Shown here piece by piece: positions 1 through 12,300 of a stretch of DNA of 64,000 nucleotides. A program made the translations under genes and the position numbers. The stretch spans positions 29,369,053-29,433,052 of the forward strand of contig CM060732.1 of the NCBI GenBank assembly GCA_030704615.1, written 5' to 3'. The notes under the pieces were generated by a model. That model was not told the DNA's origin. It saw only the letters and a list, made by a program, of their open reading frames with translations, and ran no database searches. The stretch is from Takakia lepidozioides (Eukaryota; Streptophyta; Takakiopsida; Takakiales; Takakiaceae). How positions within the stretch are numbered: the stretch's first letter is position 1; each line of letters starts with the position of its first letter.

Positions 1-2099
1 GAGAAGTTGGCGGAGCTCTACGCGAGGTGTCCCGCTGCAGAAGGGTGATGACTTCTCCGTAGCCTAGTGTGGCTTGGTGAATGAATTGGTCTCTCTTACC
101 GTCGCAACACATAATTACAAGGTATATGTAATATTGATGCTTGCAGGGGACCCACTTCCCTCTCATGCCGAGAGCGCCCTCACGCATTGTTACAAAATCC
201 GGACAAGTGCACGATGGGAAATTCCCGATGGTAACCTGATATTCTTTGGCATGAAGAACTGAGCCAATTGACAGCACTGTGTAAATCCGTCCATACCCCG
301 GGGAAGGGACTTCGGTGATACGAGTCACCCTAGCCTGCAAAATTCTAGCCGATTCCATCTTGCATTCGTGATCTGCACCCGAAGCAACACGGCGCACTGT
401 TTTTCCATCTCTTTTTGTTGGGTGGGAGTCGGCACCGGGTGGAGGCATTGTCGGAGCATGTGGCACATCTGTGCCGACAGTGCATAAGGGCACCACCCGG
501 GACCGTGCAAGACAAAACCCTCCCTCCTCGAGCATGCTTATCTCGGTTGAGGACAGCGATGTCCCAATTTTCACAGGCCAAATTGCGGGGGGAGGGGGCT
601 TCATTATCACGGAAGGACGAACTGTTCCCTTCACGCATCGTGCCATATCGTCTGGGCAGAACCAAAACTTGTGCTCTTTTGACTCCCCACTATGGTAAGG
701 TCGGAACAACCCTGTGAATGTTGGAGCTGGAGTCCCCCTGGAGCCTTTGCATATTTTTGATTTGCATTTCTTGAATGAGGGGGTCCGAATTGCCATGCAA
801 GCCACTCTAGATCCCGGTGGGGTGCGTTCTATATGCCAGTCACTATCAATGCAATCAGATTCCTGCACCATGGCCACCACCTCCTCCAATGGGATTTCCG
901 CTGCTATGCTTGCATGTTCTGCACCTGCTCCACAGGAGGAGGACCCACCTGGGAAGGGGCCGGCACAGGACTTAGTCTGCACTGGAGACACCTTTGGCAC
1001 AGAGAAATTGACCCTGTCTGGCCTATGGGAATCTCCATCTGACCCTGGAAGAGTGTTTAATTTCCTTTTGCATGATCCAAATCTTTCCTCGCCTTCCAAA
1101 TGGGGGAGCCTGGATTGCAGAGGGGAGCCTTCAGTGCACCTGTTTAGAGCTCTGGCCATCTTTGACGGGTCTCCGGACCTACTCGCAGCCCTTAGCATCA
1201 ACAAAGTCGTATCGGGGCCCTTCCCTCCACCCCGTCCCATCAGAAAATTGCGGTACCTGGTTTGTTGTGTAAGTGCCCGCACCATGTCATCAGCAGTGGC
1301 CACATACAAGTCACGACCTGCTTTGGTAGACTGTTGCATCCAGGCGTTGTGAACAGTCTCTGCCAAATTACACGATGGCATGTCGGCCAAGTCCTCCAAG
1401 GACATGTCCTGCAGGAGGCATTGCATGGAAATGTGAGGAAGGAAAAGAAATGGTAGAGGTTCTTCAAGTGACAATCGAACAACCCCAAATGAACAGGCAC
1501 GATGCAAAGTGCAATTTGTGTTTAAGGAAAACTTGTGAGGCTTACCGTCGTCATGAAAGCTCCCCACTGTCTGTACCTGAAGTGCCAGAAAACCAACCAG
1601 TCCTCCAACTCCTTCAGGTGGATACCTGTAGCAGCACCAGAGGAGAACCACCAAGCCTGGATTGCCTGGTAAGTGCTCTCAGCTTCTCCCATTGAGGTGG
1701 CATTCTTGTACTTCAGACAGAGCCTTCTATGCTCCAACTGAAGGTCAGGGCGAATGTAGCGCTTTGTATGACGTGCCAGAGATTGACTCCAATGGAAGAG
1801 GCATGTGCGCTCCCTATTTTCCATTGGGACCCTAGGATCCCCCGAACCAAACACGCGCCGCACTGCATTGAAATTTGCCTGTGCACTATCAGCCATGAAG
1901 CCCGCAAAATTTGTGTTCTGTATTCCATTGCGCTGCATGACGGCCAGGAGGGAATTCCACATGAGCATCTGGGATTCAGTGTCCTCCGACTGCATATCAC
2001 AAATTGCTATGGAGAGCACACGCTGGTACGCTGGATCATACACATGGCACGCCATGGTTGTCCAACCCTTCACCCGTTTGCAGTGATCAAACATTAACC
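1..2099 (-). pseudogene. SWIM-type MULE-like transposase, 5'-truncated left copy
   Basis: This is the left counterpart of the gene at 20969-24509. The conserved reading frame starts abruptly at about 2099, where transposase sequence is joined to the hairpin array, so the N-terminal half is missing. What remains includes the core block with motifs MADSAQANFNAVRR and CLFHW, one GT-AG intron (about 1425-1550), the long linker, and the SWIM zinc finger (SCTCPDF then PCKH) at about 140-220. The C-terminal exon appears open to the window edge. At the position where the right copy has a TAG stop (23640-23642), this copy has CAG. The open frame at 2100-2115 is a chance fusion with the array and not a true start. 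Without its start region it is unlikely to make a working transposase. Confidence 0.8.
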
Positions 2100-4760
2100 T
2101 GTTTGAGCTGAACATTTCAATGTTTCTGGGTGCTAAATTTGGACTTCAGGGTGACCTGTTTGAGGATGAAATGAACCCTTCACTGTCAGCCCAAACAGTG
2201 TGCGGCAACGCACACTGTTTGAGCTGAACATTTGAATGTTTCTGGGTGCAAAATTTCGACTTCAGGGTGACCTGTTTGAGGATGAAATGAACCCTTCACT
2301 GTCAGCCCAAACAGTGTGCGGCAACGCACACTGTTTGAGCTGAACATTTCAATGTTTCAGGGTGCAAAATTTGGACTTCAGGGGCACCTATGTGAGGATG
2401 AATTGAACCCTTCACTGTCAGCCAAAACAGTGTGTGGCAAGGCACACTGTTTGAGCTGAACATTTCAATGTTTCTTGGTGCAAAATTTGGACTTCAGGGG
2501 CACCTGTTTGAGGATGAAATGAACCCTTCACTGTTAGCCCAAACAGTGTGCGGCAACGCACACTGTTTGAGATGAACATTTCAATGTTTCTGGGTGCAAA
2601 ATTTGGACTTCAGGGGCACCTATAATAGGATGAAATGAACCCTTCACTGTCAGCCCAAACAGTGTGCGGCAACGCACACTGTTTGAGCTGAACATTTCAA
2701 TGTTTCAGGGTGCAAAATTTGGACTTCAGGGACACCTATAATAGGATGAAATGAACCCTTCACTGTGAGCCCAAACAGTGTGCGGCAACGCACACTGTTT
2801 GAGCTGAACATTTCAATGTTTCAGGGTGCAAAATTTGGACTTCAGGGGCACCTATGTGAGGATGAAATGAACCCTTCACTCTCAGCCAAAACAGTGTGCG
2901 GCAACGCACAATGTTTGAGCTGAACATTTCAATGTTTCAGGGTGCAAAATTTGGACTTCAGGGGCACCTATGTGAGGATGAATTGAACCCTTCACTGTCA
3001 GCCAAAACAGTGTGCGGCAACGCACACTGTTTGAGCTGAACATTTCAATGTTTCAGGGTGCAAAATTTGGACTTCAGGGGCACCTATAATAGGATGAAAT
3101 GAACCCTTCACTGTCAGCCCAAACAGTGTGCGGCAACGCACACTGTTTGAGCTGAACATTTCAATGTTTTAGGGTGCAAAATTTGGTCTTGCTGTCTGTT
3201 ATCTGAGGATGAAATGAACCCTTCACAACCAGCTCACACAATGTGCCGCAACGCACACTGTTTGAGCAGATCTTTTCAATGTTTTAGGGTGCAAAATTTG
3301 GTCTTGCTGTCTGTTATCTGGGGGTGAAATGAACCCTTCACTGCCAGCTCAGACAGTGTGCGGCAACGCACACTGTTTGAGCTGAACATTTCAATGTTTT
3401 AAGGTGCAAAATTTGGTCTTCAGGGTATGTTATCTGAGGTTGAAATGAACCCTTCACAACCAGCTCAAACAGTGTGCGGCAACGCACACTGTTTGAGCAG
3501 ATCTTTTCAATGTTTTAGGGTGCAAAATTTGGTCTTGCTGTCTGTTATAAATGAACCCTTCACTGCCAGCTCAGACAGTGTGCGGCAACGCACACTGTTT
3601 GAGCTGAACATTTCAATGTTTCAGGGTGCAAAATTTGGACTTCAGGGGCACCTATCTTAGGGTGAAATGAACCCTTCACTGCCAGCTCAGACAGTGTGCG
3701 GCACCGCACACTGTTTGAGCTGAACATTTCAATGTTTCAGGGTGCAAAATTTGGACTTCTGGGGCACCTATAATAGGATGAAATGAACCCTTCACTGTCA
3801 GCCCAAACAGTGTGCGGCAACGCACACTGTTTGAGCTGAACATTTCAATGTTTCAGGGTGCAAAATTTGGACTTTAGGGGCACCTATGTGAGGATGAAAT
3901 GAACCCTTCACTGTCAGCCAAAACAGTGTGCGGCAACGCACACTGTTTGAGCTGAACATTTCAATGTTTTAGGGTGCAAAATTTGGTCTTGCTGTCTGTT
4001 ATCTGAGGTTGAAATGAACCCTTCACAACCAGCTCACACAGTGTGCGGCAACGCACACTGTTTGAGCAGATCTTTTCAATGTTTTAGGGTGCAAAATTTG
4101 GTCTTGCTGTCTGTTATCTGGGGGCGAAATGAACCCTTCACTGCCAGCTCAGATAGTGTGCGGCAACGCACACTGTTTGAGCTGAACATTTCAATGTTTC
4201 TGGGTGCAAAATTTGGACTTCAGGGGCACCTGTTTGAAGATGAAATGAACCCTTCACTGTTAGCCCAAACAGTGTGCGACAACGCACACTGTTTGAGATG
4301 AACATTTCAATGTTTCTGGGTGCAAAATTTGGACTTCAGGGGCACCTATGTGAGGATGAAATGAACCCTTCACTGTCAGCCCAAACAATGTGCGGCAACG
4401 CACACTGTTTGAGCTGAACATTTCAATGTTTTAGGGTGCAAAATTTGGTCTTTAGGGTAACATTTCTGGGGATAAAATGAACCCTTCACTGTCAGCTCAA
4501 ACAGTCTGCGGAACCGCACACTGTTTAGGCAGAACATATCAATATTGAAGGGCGCAACCTTCGGCCCTCATGGGCACATATCTGAGGATGAAATGAATCC
4601 TTTACTGCCAGCTCAAACAGTGTGCGGCAACGCACAATGTTTGAGCAGAACTTTTCAATGTTCTTTCCCTGTGAAAATCGGGAACATAGGGCAGGTCCGT
4701 GAGGATCAATGAACACTTACCTGGCAGCTCAAAGAACACTTACCTGTTTGATCCCACTTT
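2100..4760. repeat. Expanded tandem array with a perfect hairpin in every unit (about 22 copies)
   Basis: There are about 22 units with a mean period near 115 bp. Each unit carries a palindrome with a 9-base arm CAGTGTGCG, loop GCAA, and the complementary arm. Around it lie TTTGAGC(T)GAACATTTCAATG and GGGTGCAAAATTTGG. Most units keep a perfect stem. A few have one-base changes (near 2430, 2910, 3232, 4500 and 4640). Flanks vary between sub-families (GGCACCTATAATAGG, GGCACCTATGTGAGG, CTGTCTGTTATCTG), so the array grew by stepwise duplication. Short open frames in it are products of the repeat. It lies between the two divergent genes of the element. The right copy has the same stem in only five units with different loops. 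Confidence 0.95.
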
Positions 4761-4827
4761 TTCATGCATCAGTCGACGTTTCATTCCTCTCTTATAAGAA
4801 TTTGAGTGAACAACCTTGCAGGAGAAA

Positions 4828-7800
4828 ATGCAAAGTGTGGCGGATGAGGTCCCTCAGGGTCAAGGGAAGGAGACCATAGTTGATGTTGACGATGAGTTTT
4901 ATGAAAGCAAAGCCGCTGAGATGCTGGGGGGTCAAAAGGTGAACTCTCAGCTTGTGGTTCAAAGTATGCTTGCTCCTGGTGGGAGGTTGAAGATTCCCCT
5001 GTGTAGGTTGGTTTCCATGCCCGTCGTTCGTCCACCCCTTGTCAAAGACATTCTCAAGCTGGAGGCCGAGTTTGTTCATGGGTATTTGGATGGATCAGCA
5101 GTCTTGTACGTTTCTACTAGGGATTCTAGAGGTAACGAGCTCCTTGTGGATGAGTCAATCGTCGACTCCTGGGACCCCATTTGGAGACAGGTGAACGAAT
5201 CCTTCGAACTTCTTCTCTCCAGGAAACCTTCCACCCAGGTATTCTCGGGGAAGATGTTTCACGTTTGGGATGGCAACCACCGGTTGCTTGCATGGATGGC
5301 TGTCATTGGGAGGCTGCACTCACAGGAGGAAGAGTGGCATATACTCTGTTCGATCGATGGTGCTTGATTGTGACGACAACATGATGGGTCTTCTGACGGC
5401 AATGAATGATGTGAACAGGTTGGTTTCTCATTGTACACGTTGCACTTCTGGTTCCGTTCTTCCTTGATTGAAGTCCTTGAATTACATTCTGAAATTCAGA
5501 TATCATTCTGCAGAGGGACGGAGACATCGCATGTCAAAACGAGTCTGGTTCACACACTGTATAGGATACAAAGGATCGGGCAGATGCCCTTGACCAACTT
5601 CAAGACCATCCTTTCGGCAGAGATGTATAAGAAATGCGAAAGCTCCAAGACTTCGGAAACATGGTACTCGTTGACCCGTGAGGCTTTCATGGAGTACATG
5701 TACACGGTGAGATACATCTTCCTTCATCTGGCCTTTCCATATTCCTGCTTCCACATGTTTGTTTCTGTCTGTCTCCCTTGACCTTGGATTGATGCAACTC
5801 TCTTGCATTCCCTTGCAGCAAGACATTGCAGATGCAGGGGAGCGTGGCAAACTGGAATACTACAGCTCTATCCCTGAGGAGAGAAGGACAGCAAAGGGGG
5901 TTGAAAGTCACATCCAGAAGGAGGTGAACGCTACAAGAAGGACAATAATGAGTGCTTTTGTGAAGCAGTTGAGAATGGCCGACCCATCATTCGGGCCGCA
6001 GTTTCTCCTGGAGATAAAAAACCATTATAACAAGCCAGGCAAGCCGGAGATGGCCCAGGAGAAGTTGCACAGGTTGTCTACCGCCGTCGTGTCTTCTGAA
6101 CAGAAGGTGAAGTGGCTACAGATATGGAACTCCGATCCCACAGTTAGGGATACCCACATGTTCCCAAGGCCAGAGAAAGAGAAGAAGACCCAGCGTGTCG
6201 TTCCTGTCAGTGACAATGTGCTGGACACCTGGCTTCACAAGGCCACTTACTGGAGCCAGGTGTGATGTCCTCTCGTATCTCACTTTCTTTTCTCTTTTCC
6301 TGTCCTTCTCTTCCCATTGCCTCTTACATTCGCTGTGACTGTTTTTGGGTTCATTCTTCCATTTCAATTGTTTTGCAGTTGGAAGAAAGGGCCCGATCGG
6401 TTCTGCATACTCAGCTGGCTGACTATGGCATCACTATGACAGCTCCGAAGGTCTCCTTCGAAGCTTACATGATGAAATGGAGAGCCACAGTGTGGCACTC
6501 TGGTTTCTTTAGAGAGTTCAGCAAGGAGGGTGGCATCAGTCGAACAAATGAGCTTGACCAGCAGGAAAAAGGAGAGGAAGCCTGGAAACGATGCCTTTAC
6601 AGGTGCACACCCTTGCACTCTTTACTTGTGTTGTGGTTGTAATGTGTTGTGTGGCATACTGTTTAAGGGGGTCTTCCTGGTGTGTTGAAAAAGCTGGGAC
6701 ACAATATGTGCACTGGAAAATGAGGCTGTGTCTGTTCCTGCAGGTACATTAGGTTTGTTCTCTTGGAAGAGAATTGCTAGGACAAACATCCAGATTTCGT
6801 GGACCTTTGGCTTGTCCCTGCTGGCAACCAGACCATGTTCACTGCTGGGATCTTGCATGACTGGGGCCCAGACCATCTTTCTTCTTGTGGTTGGTATTTG
6901 GATTGCCCTCCTTCAGAGACCCCAGCTGTAGAGTTGTCTTTGAGGAGAGAGAATGACCGTATTGCAGCCACTGCCGCAGCAGCGGACCTCGACATTCATG
7001 AGCGTAATCTGAGGACTCTTGCAGAGAAGGAGCCTCCCGCTCAGGATACCCCGGGTAGAGGAAGAAAGGCAAAGGGAAAAGATGTTGCTGGTGTTGTGGG
7101 GAAGGGAAGGGGTAGAGGGAAGGTGGCACAAGGGCAGGGAAGTGTTGCAGCTATTGGCCCTGTGGAGCATGTCCAGCAGACTCCACCGCATGGTAGGGGA
7201 TCCGGGAGAAAAAACAAGGGGGTGGTTGATCCCAAGGACCCGTACCATGCAGTGGAACATCCCACGAGGGTCATTCGTCCAACCAGGTTGGAGATTGCCA
7301 ACGTCGGGTTCCTTGCCATGATGGAGTCGAAGAAATCTGATTACAAGGGCGAGCCATCACCAGTGTGGGAGAGGATTGTCGAGTTCCTCAGCACGGTGCG
7401 TGTTCTCTTTGGGTTCTGTGGCTTCTGCTCTCTTTGTCTGCTGTGGGCATGGATCGTTTATAAACTTGTCAGAATTCCATTGTATTTTTTTTGCAGGCTA
7501 AAATGACCAAATCGTGGGTGAACGGGAAGGAGAAGCCATATGCAGCGGAACTCATCATCTTGGACATCCCTGATGGGTTGGCAGTCCCGGATATCCCTCC
7601 ATCGGGTGCTTGTCCGGGTTGGAATGCATTTGATGAGCGCTACTGGCGGTGGGTTTTTTCCTTTTGCAACTTCTTCCTTTCCGATGCAGGTGTTTTGGTT
7701 CTCATCCAGTCCATCGATGTTCGGTGTCGCCGTGCCCTTGCCAGCTATTTGAAAGCCTCGGGCATGAGAGTCGTGAAGACATGGAATTGTGTGAACAGCA

Positions 7801-8941
7801 TGTACCTTACGAAGGGGGATCGTCCGGGAGAGATGGTGAGTTTCCCTTCTTCTTCCTCTTCTTTTTTGTTCTGGGATTGTGTTGTATAGGTCGCTCGAAC
7901 TCATATGTAGGGGCCCGATTTTATTTTGGTTCTTAGTTCCTTGTGGATGTCATGTTCGCAGACTCGTCTGTTTGAAGCTGTTTGTCTCGTCCGGGTGCAT
8001 CCACCAACGACTCCGGCCGGCATTACGGAGTTTGCCATCACTCACGGGGGCAAGTTCATAGATGACAGGACAGATCCTCCCACGGATGACATGCATCACA
8101 ACTACGTCGACAGCAACTTGTGCTTGCGAAGGGGGAATGGGGTTCCTTGGAGAGGGGCGAGGGAGAGGAGCCCGGCTTTCATTCAAACGATTGTGGAGTG
8201 CTGCACCTACACAGACGCCAGAGTTCTGGATTTGTCGATGGGCACAGGTTCGTCTCTTCAACATTCACATTTCATGAGGTTTGATTGAGCTTGCACTTTC
8301 AGCACTTTCCACCGTTCCGAATGTGTCTTCAATGTCTGCTTACTTCATTCTATTCCACTGCAGGTGCTTTGTACCACGCTTGCAAGGCCAGTGCGCGACA
8401 TGTCTTTGGGATTGAAGGGGATGCTGAGATTTACAAGAACCTCCTGATGGGTTTGGGTGGACACACTTCTCAGGTCCTTCCGAAGCCCCGTCCCGCTGAT
8501 ACTGGTACAGAGGAGACTTCTGACAAGGAGCTGGACTCCGACTTTGCCTGTGAGTAAGTTCAACCTGTGCATGCTTGCATTGTTGTTTCAATATCGAGAA
8601 TCGCTGTTCTTGAGGCAAAGTGCACATGGGAGACATCCTCTTCGTTGGACTTGTGCATTGCATCATTGTGTTAAAAATGGGATTTTGTGGACATGTGTAG
8701 GAGTCCGCGTGCTTCCACTTGCCCTCCTGGGCTATCACACCTATTTGGACTTGTTTGTAGTCCTCCTCGGTCTTGTGTGCTACCTGTCTATGCGGAGGCA
8801 CTCGCAGCAAGCATGTCCGTTCATGGCACTCAGAGTCCACCTTGCGATGGCCTTCGTAGAACACGTGGTGTTGGGGCCAGAATCTTTGTAGATGACATAG
8901 CACAGGAGGTGGACACTGATTGTGATGACTGCGACACTTGA
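4828..8941 (+). pseudogene. Transposon-borne ParB-like/N6-N4 DNA methyltransferase gene, left copy (nine exons, two lesions)
   Basis: Comparing both copies gives exons 4828-5418, 5514-5706, 5819-6259, 6379-6602, 6744-7395, 7497-7835, 7962-8247, 8364-8553 and 8701-8941. All introns are GT-AG and phases agree, giving 1051 residues. Residues about 50-160 look like a ParB/sulfiredoxin-type domain ending in DGNHRLLAW (148-156). Residues about 585-625 are a Gly/Arg/Lys-rich linker. The C-terminal third resembles a permuted (beta-order) amino-methyltransferase: a motif IV-like strand with DIPDG (723-727), a helix and strand ending LSDAGVLVLI, then the AdoMet-binding motif VLDLSMGTG (about 900-908) followed by FGIEGD. 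The middle (200-580) is unrecognised. This copy has a 1-base insertion near 5342 and an in-frame TAG at 6778-6780. The family's role would be methylating DNA bases, but the substrate and activity here are inferred. Confidence 0.85.
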
Positions 8942-9344
8942 TATGAAGTATTCTTTTGGTTTAATTCTGGGACAAATTTGAAATGGGATGGTTGTGTGTC
9001 CTTATTGTCCTCTTTGCAATGTGTGCGTGGAATTCACATTCATGGTTCCAAACTATTGTTGGAGATGGGGGTTGCATGGACTGCCCGGATTGTTCCTTCA
9101 ATATATTTGTTGTTTTGTGGACCTCACAGACTTGAGTACATTGCAAAAACAAACAAACCACTTTGTTCTCAATTCTCAATTCTCCCCACATCAACCCGCG
9201 GAAATAGGTGACACCACTCGGAAATAGGTGACATCCGCGGAAATAGGCACTGTTTGCATGCTGACGTGGCGTGAGCCTGTGCTGGGCTCACGCTTTCCTG
9301 GGCTCACAGGCTCACGCCTCCAGGCTCACGGAATAGCACCCCCC
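8942..9344. repeat. Terminal/subterminal region of left MULE-like copy
   Basis: No gene is visible. The region holds three close copies of CGGAAATAGGTGACA (9198-9250) and, nearer the tip, repeated GTGAGCC/GGCTCAC words, ending in GGAATAGCACC. The same pattern occurs inverted at 14279-14430. Such clusters are typical places for transposase binding, which is an inference. The right copy has about 115 extra bases here (14445-14560). Confidence 0.7.
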
Positions 9345-12300
9345 GATCCCCAGATAATAGACCATTTCTCATTAAGAAATCCATGGTGGTGCCACCTTGT
9401 GTCCCACTTAGATTGTAATGGCTTGGCGTTCAATAGGGCTTTGTATCCCTGCTTTGTAGAGTAGGTGAAGAATGGGTGGGGACCACTGGGAAAGCTCCAT
9501 GACCATTCCCCCAAATCCAGGGGAAGCTCAGCCAGAGGTCTGCCTAGGACCCAAGAGAATGTATTAACCTGCAGCCATTCGGCGGTGGTTTCCAGGGGTG
9601 GTGGGATAGGGTTCATGTCCTTGGAAGGAAGACTCCATCCACAGATTCTGACCGGGGTTAGGAGGGTCCAGGGAATGTGAATGATTTGATCTGAGAGGAG
9701 CTGAAGCAGAATTGAGCCCTGATTGATGGAGAAGGGGAAGATGGCCTGATGCGAGGCAGTGGATTCTTGTACAAAGAAGATGGAGAGGCTGCCTCGGAAG
9801 ATAGCCAAAGCCCAGTGGTTGCGCTGAGGCAACGTTGGTCCCAACTGCAGGGTGGTTTGCCATAGGGGGGAGATGGATCTTTTGATTTCATCCAGACCTT
9901 TGATAGCCCTCGCTTTCCCAACCATTATGGCGATGGTGTCCAGTGATTTCCAGTCCCCATTTTCCCATAAGTGACTGATCTGTGAAATTCCAAGGTGATC
10001 CCAGGCTGACCATCGTTTTGCCTCCTTCTTTTGGATAGCCGTTGGAAAGTTAGAATTGAGAAAGAGGCTTTGGCGAATGGTTTCGTAGAATGATGTAGGG
10101 TCTGCTTTTTTCAGGAATTTCCTTAGCTTGTCCCTGGCTCTCCATATGGGTTTGCCAGAGCGGGGACCCTGCCACCTTGTGTTTAAACCCTTGTGTCGCC
10201 CATCTAAAGGAGGGGTTCCATCTGGCTTTTTTGAGTGGTGAAGCCTGCATAATGTGTGGGGCCACAAGGAACTTCCACCACCCCCCTTCTGGGCCAAGAA
10301 AACGAGGAATCCATTTCCCCAGGAGAGCCGTTATCTGGGTTTCAGGATCTAAAACCCCCAATCCACCTAGTTTTTTGGGCATACAAATTTGTTTCCAGGC
10401 TACTTGTGGCCTTTTCCCCTGCCCAGCTTTTTGCGTGCCCCATATGAAGTTCCTTAGAAGGCGGGTGATCTCCCTGATATGCTTGGTGTCCGGTCTCCAG
10501 GAAGAGGCAAAGTACCAGATTCCAGCCTCTAAGATTTGTTTGGCTATAAGAGCTCTTCCTGAGATGGACAGATGTTTAGAACCCCAATATGAGAGTTGGC
10601 GCTTAAGATTGGCTAGGATTGGGGCAAATCTCTGATCGTCCGAAAGGCCAGTGCCAAAGGTGTATCCCAGCAGTATTGTAGATTCACCTGGCTGAAGCCA
10701 TTTGAGGCCATGTTGGGAGCCCTAGGTTGGTGCTGGGCCCAAGGTGGTAGCCGTGAGGTCACCCACCAAGAGAGCTGAAGTCTTGTTCCAGTTCACCTTG
10801 AACCCAAAGGCCGAGCAGAACGTGTTGAGTGTGTTTGCCATAGAGTCCAGATTGGCCGTATCTGCCTGGAGCATGAGGAAGGTATCATCCACAAACATAG
10901 AATCTATTATGTGGGTTGCCTGGTGGGTGTAGAAATTAGTGACCGAGAGGCCCTTGATGGCTGGGTTGTTTTGTAGCATATAGCCGAGAGAGTCGGTCAC
11001 TATCAGGAAGAGAAAGGGGGCCAAGGGGCATCCCTGCCTTACAGATCCATGGAGCTCAAAGGGTTTGGAGAGTGCCCCGTTTATAATAACTCTGCTTGTG
11101 GATGATAGGAGTAAAATCTTAACCCATTGGCAAAGGGATTCTGGGAAGCCAATTTTGGATAAAGCTCCCAGGAGGAAGGACATTCTACCCTATCAAACGC
11201 TTTTTCAAAGTCAATGAGGAGAAGGGCTATGGCTTGGGAGGATTGGTGTGCAAAGAATGGGATCTCCTGGGCCAAGAGAAGGTTGTCCAGAATGTATTTA
11301 CCCTTTATGAAGCCAGATTGATTGGGTCTAATTAGAGAGGGCAGCAGAGGCTGTAATCTCATAGCCAGAGCTTTTGCTATTATTTTGTATGCAACGTTGA
11401 GGAGCGTGATGGGCCTGTAGTTGGATACATTAGATCTGTCTCCTTTTCTGAAGATGAGGGTGATAACCCCCTGGGACATACAGGGCGGCATGGATTGCAT
11501 GGTGTAAAGATGATTTGCCATGTTGGTAAAGTCCTGGGAGATGTCAGTCCAAAGAGCTTTGTAGAATTCCACCGAGAGACCATCAATTCCAGGAGATTTG
11601 TTGTTTTGCAATTTGTTGAGGGCCGCCACTAGTTCCAGGTCCGTAAAGTCCCCTTCCAGTATCGAGCCTGCAGAGGGGGAGAGGAGAGAGGGAGTGTGGG
11701 AGAGGCATTGGGATTGTAGGTTGGAGAGGGAGAGATCTGGAAGGTCTGAGGTGAATAGGGATGGAAAATGAGAGGCTGCGAAGTCCGCCAGAGATCTAGG
11801 GGATGATGCAGAGACCCCAGAAGATTGGTCAATGAGCTCTGAGATGTTTTGGGATGCCCTACGTAGCCTGGTTTTGTCAAAGAAGTACTTTGTCATTTTC
11901 TCTCCTTTTGTGGACCAGTTGATCCCTGCCTGTAACTTCATTTTGCGATCCCGTAAGTCTTGAAAGATGTCAAGGTTGTGTCTGGCTTCCTGGTAAGTTC
12001 TAAAGGTGGCGTCATCACATCGGGTTGATTCCATGCGGGCTTGGCAGATCTTGAGGCATTTGGTAAGGGCTTTAACCTTTCTTTTGCGGGCTTCTGCCAT
12101 TTCTAGACTAAGCTTTTGACTGACAGCGTTAACAGCTTTGAGTTTGGCCAAGAATCTATCCGTGGGGCTATGGGATGGAGAACCTGCCTGGGTCCATGCA
12201 AGTAGGAGGGCCTGCTTGAAGACGGGTGATTTAAGAAGAATGTTGTTGAGCTTGAAGATACCCCTACCCTTGCGTTGCACTGAAGGGATAGAGATGGTTG

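Larger units (their letters stand above)
1..9344 (-). mobile_element. MULE-like element, left copy (truncated by window edge)
   Basis: This is an inverted copy of the element at 14279-24928. Starting from its terminus at about 9344 and moving left it has the GTGAGC-rich terminal region, the ParB-methyltransferase gene (read on plus), an expanded hairpin array and the transposase gene (read on minus), which runs off position 1. Spot comparison with the right copy shows closely similar sequence with many single-base differences and indels, so this is a separate diverged copy and not a fresh duplication. The terminus reads GGAATAGCACC plus a C run and abuts LINE sequence that continues the LINE ORF2, so the element inserted into that LINE. 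Relative to the right copy it lacks the region equivalent to about 19.65-22.43 kb. The outer end and its target duplication lie outside the window. Confidence 0.85.

Noticed and set aside
415-1352. Plus-strand open frames of 100-212 codons
   Set aside because: They are antisense shadows of the left transposase and recur antisense to the right copy (23153-24090).
2100-2115. Start of the left transposase frame as a real N-terminus
   Set aside because: These codons are hairpin-array sequence. The right copy has about 490 more codons upstream.
2100-4760. CRISPR-like array
   Set aside because: The whole unit, including the parts between hairpins, is repeated. There are no unique spacers, and the context is a eukaryotic transposon.
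4816-4827. Upstream non-ATG start for the methyltransferase
   Set aside because: The sequence TTGCAG just before the ATG looks like a splice acceptor. The ATG at 4828 (18899 in the other copy) is shared by both copies.
4828-8941. Bacterial or phage contamination as the source of the methyltransferase
   Set aside because: The gene is split by eight GT-AG introns, occurs in two diverged copies inside a plant-type transposon, and is flanked by a LINE.
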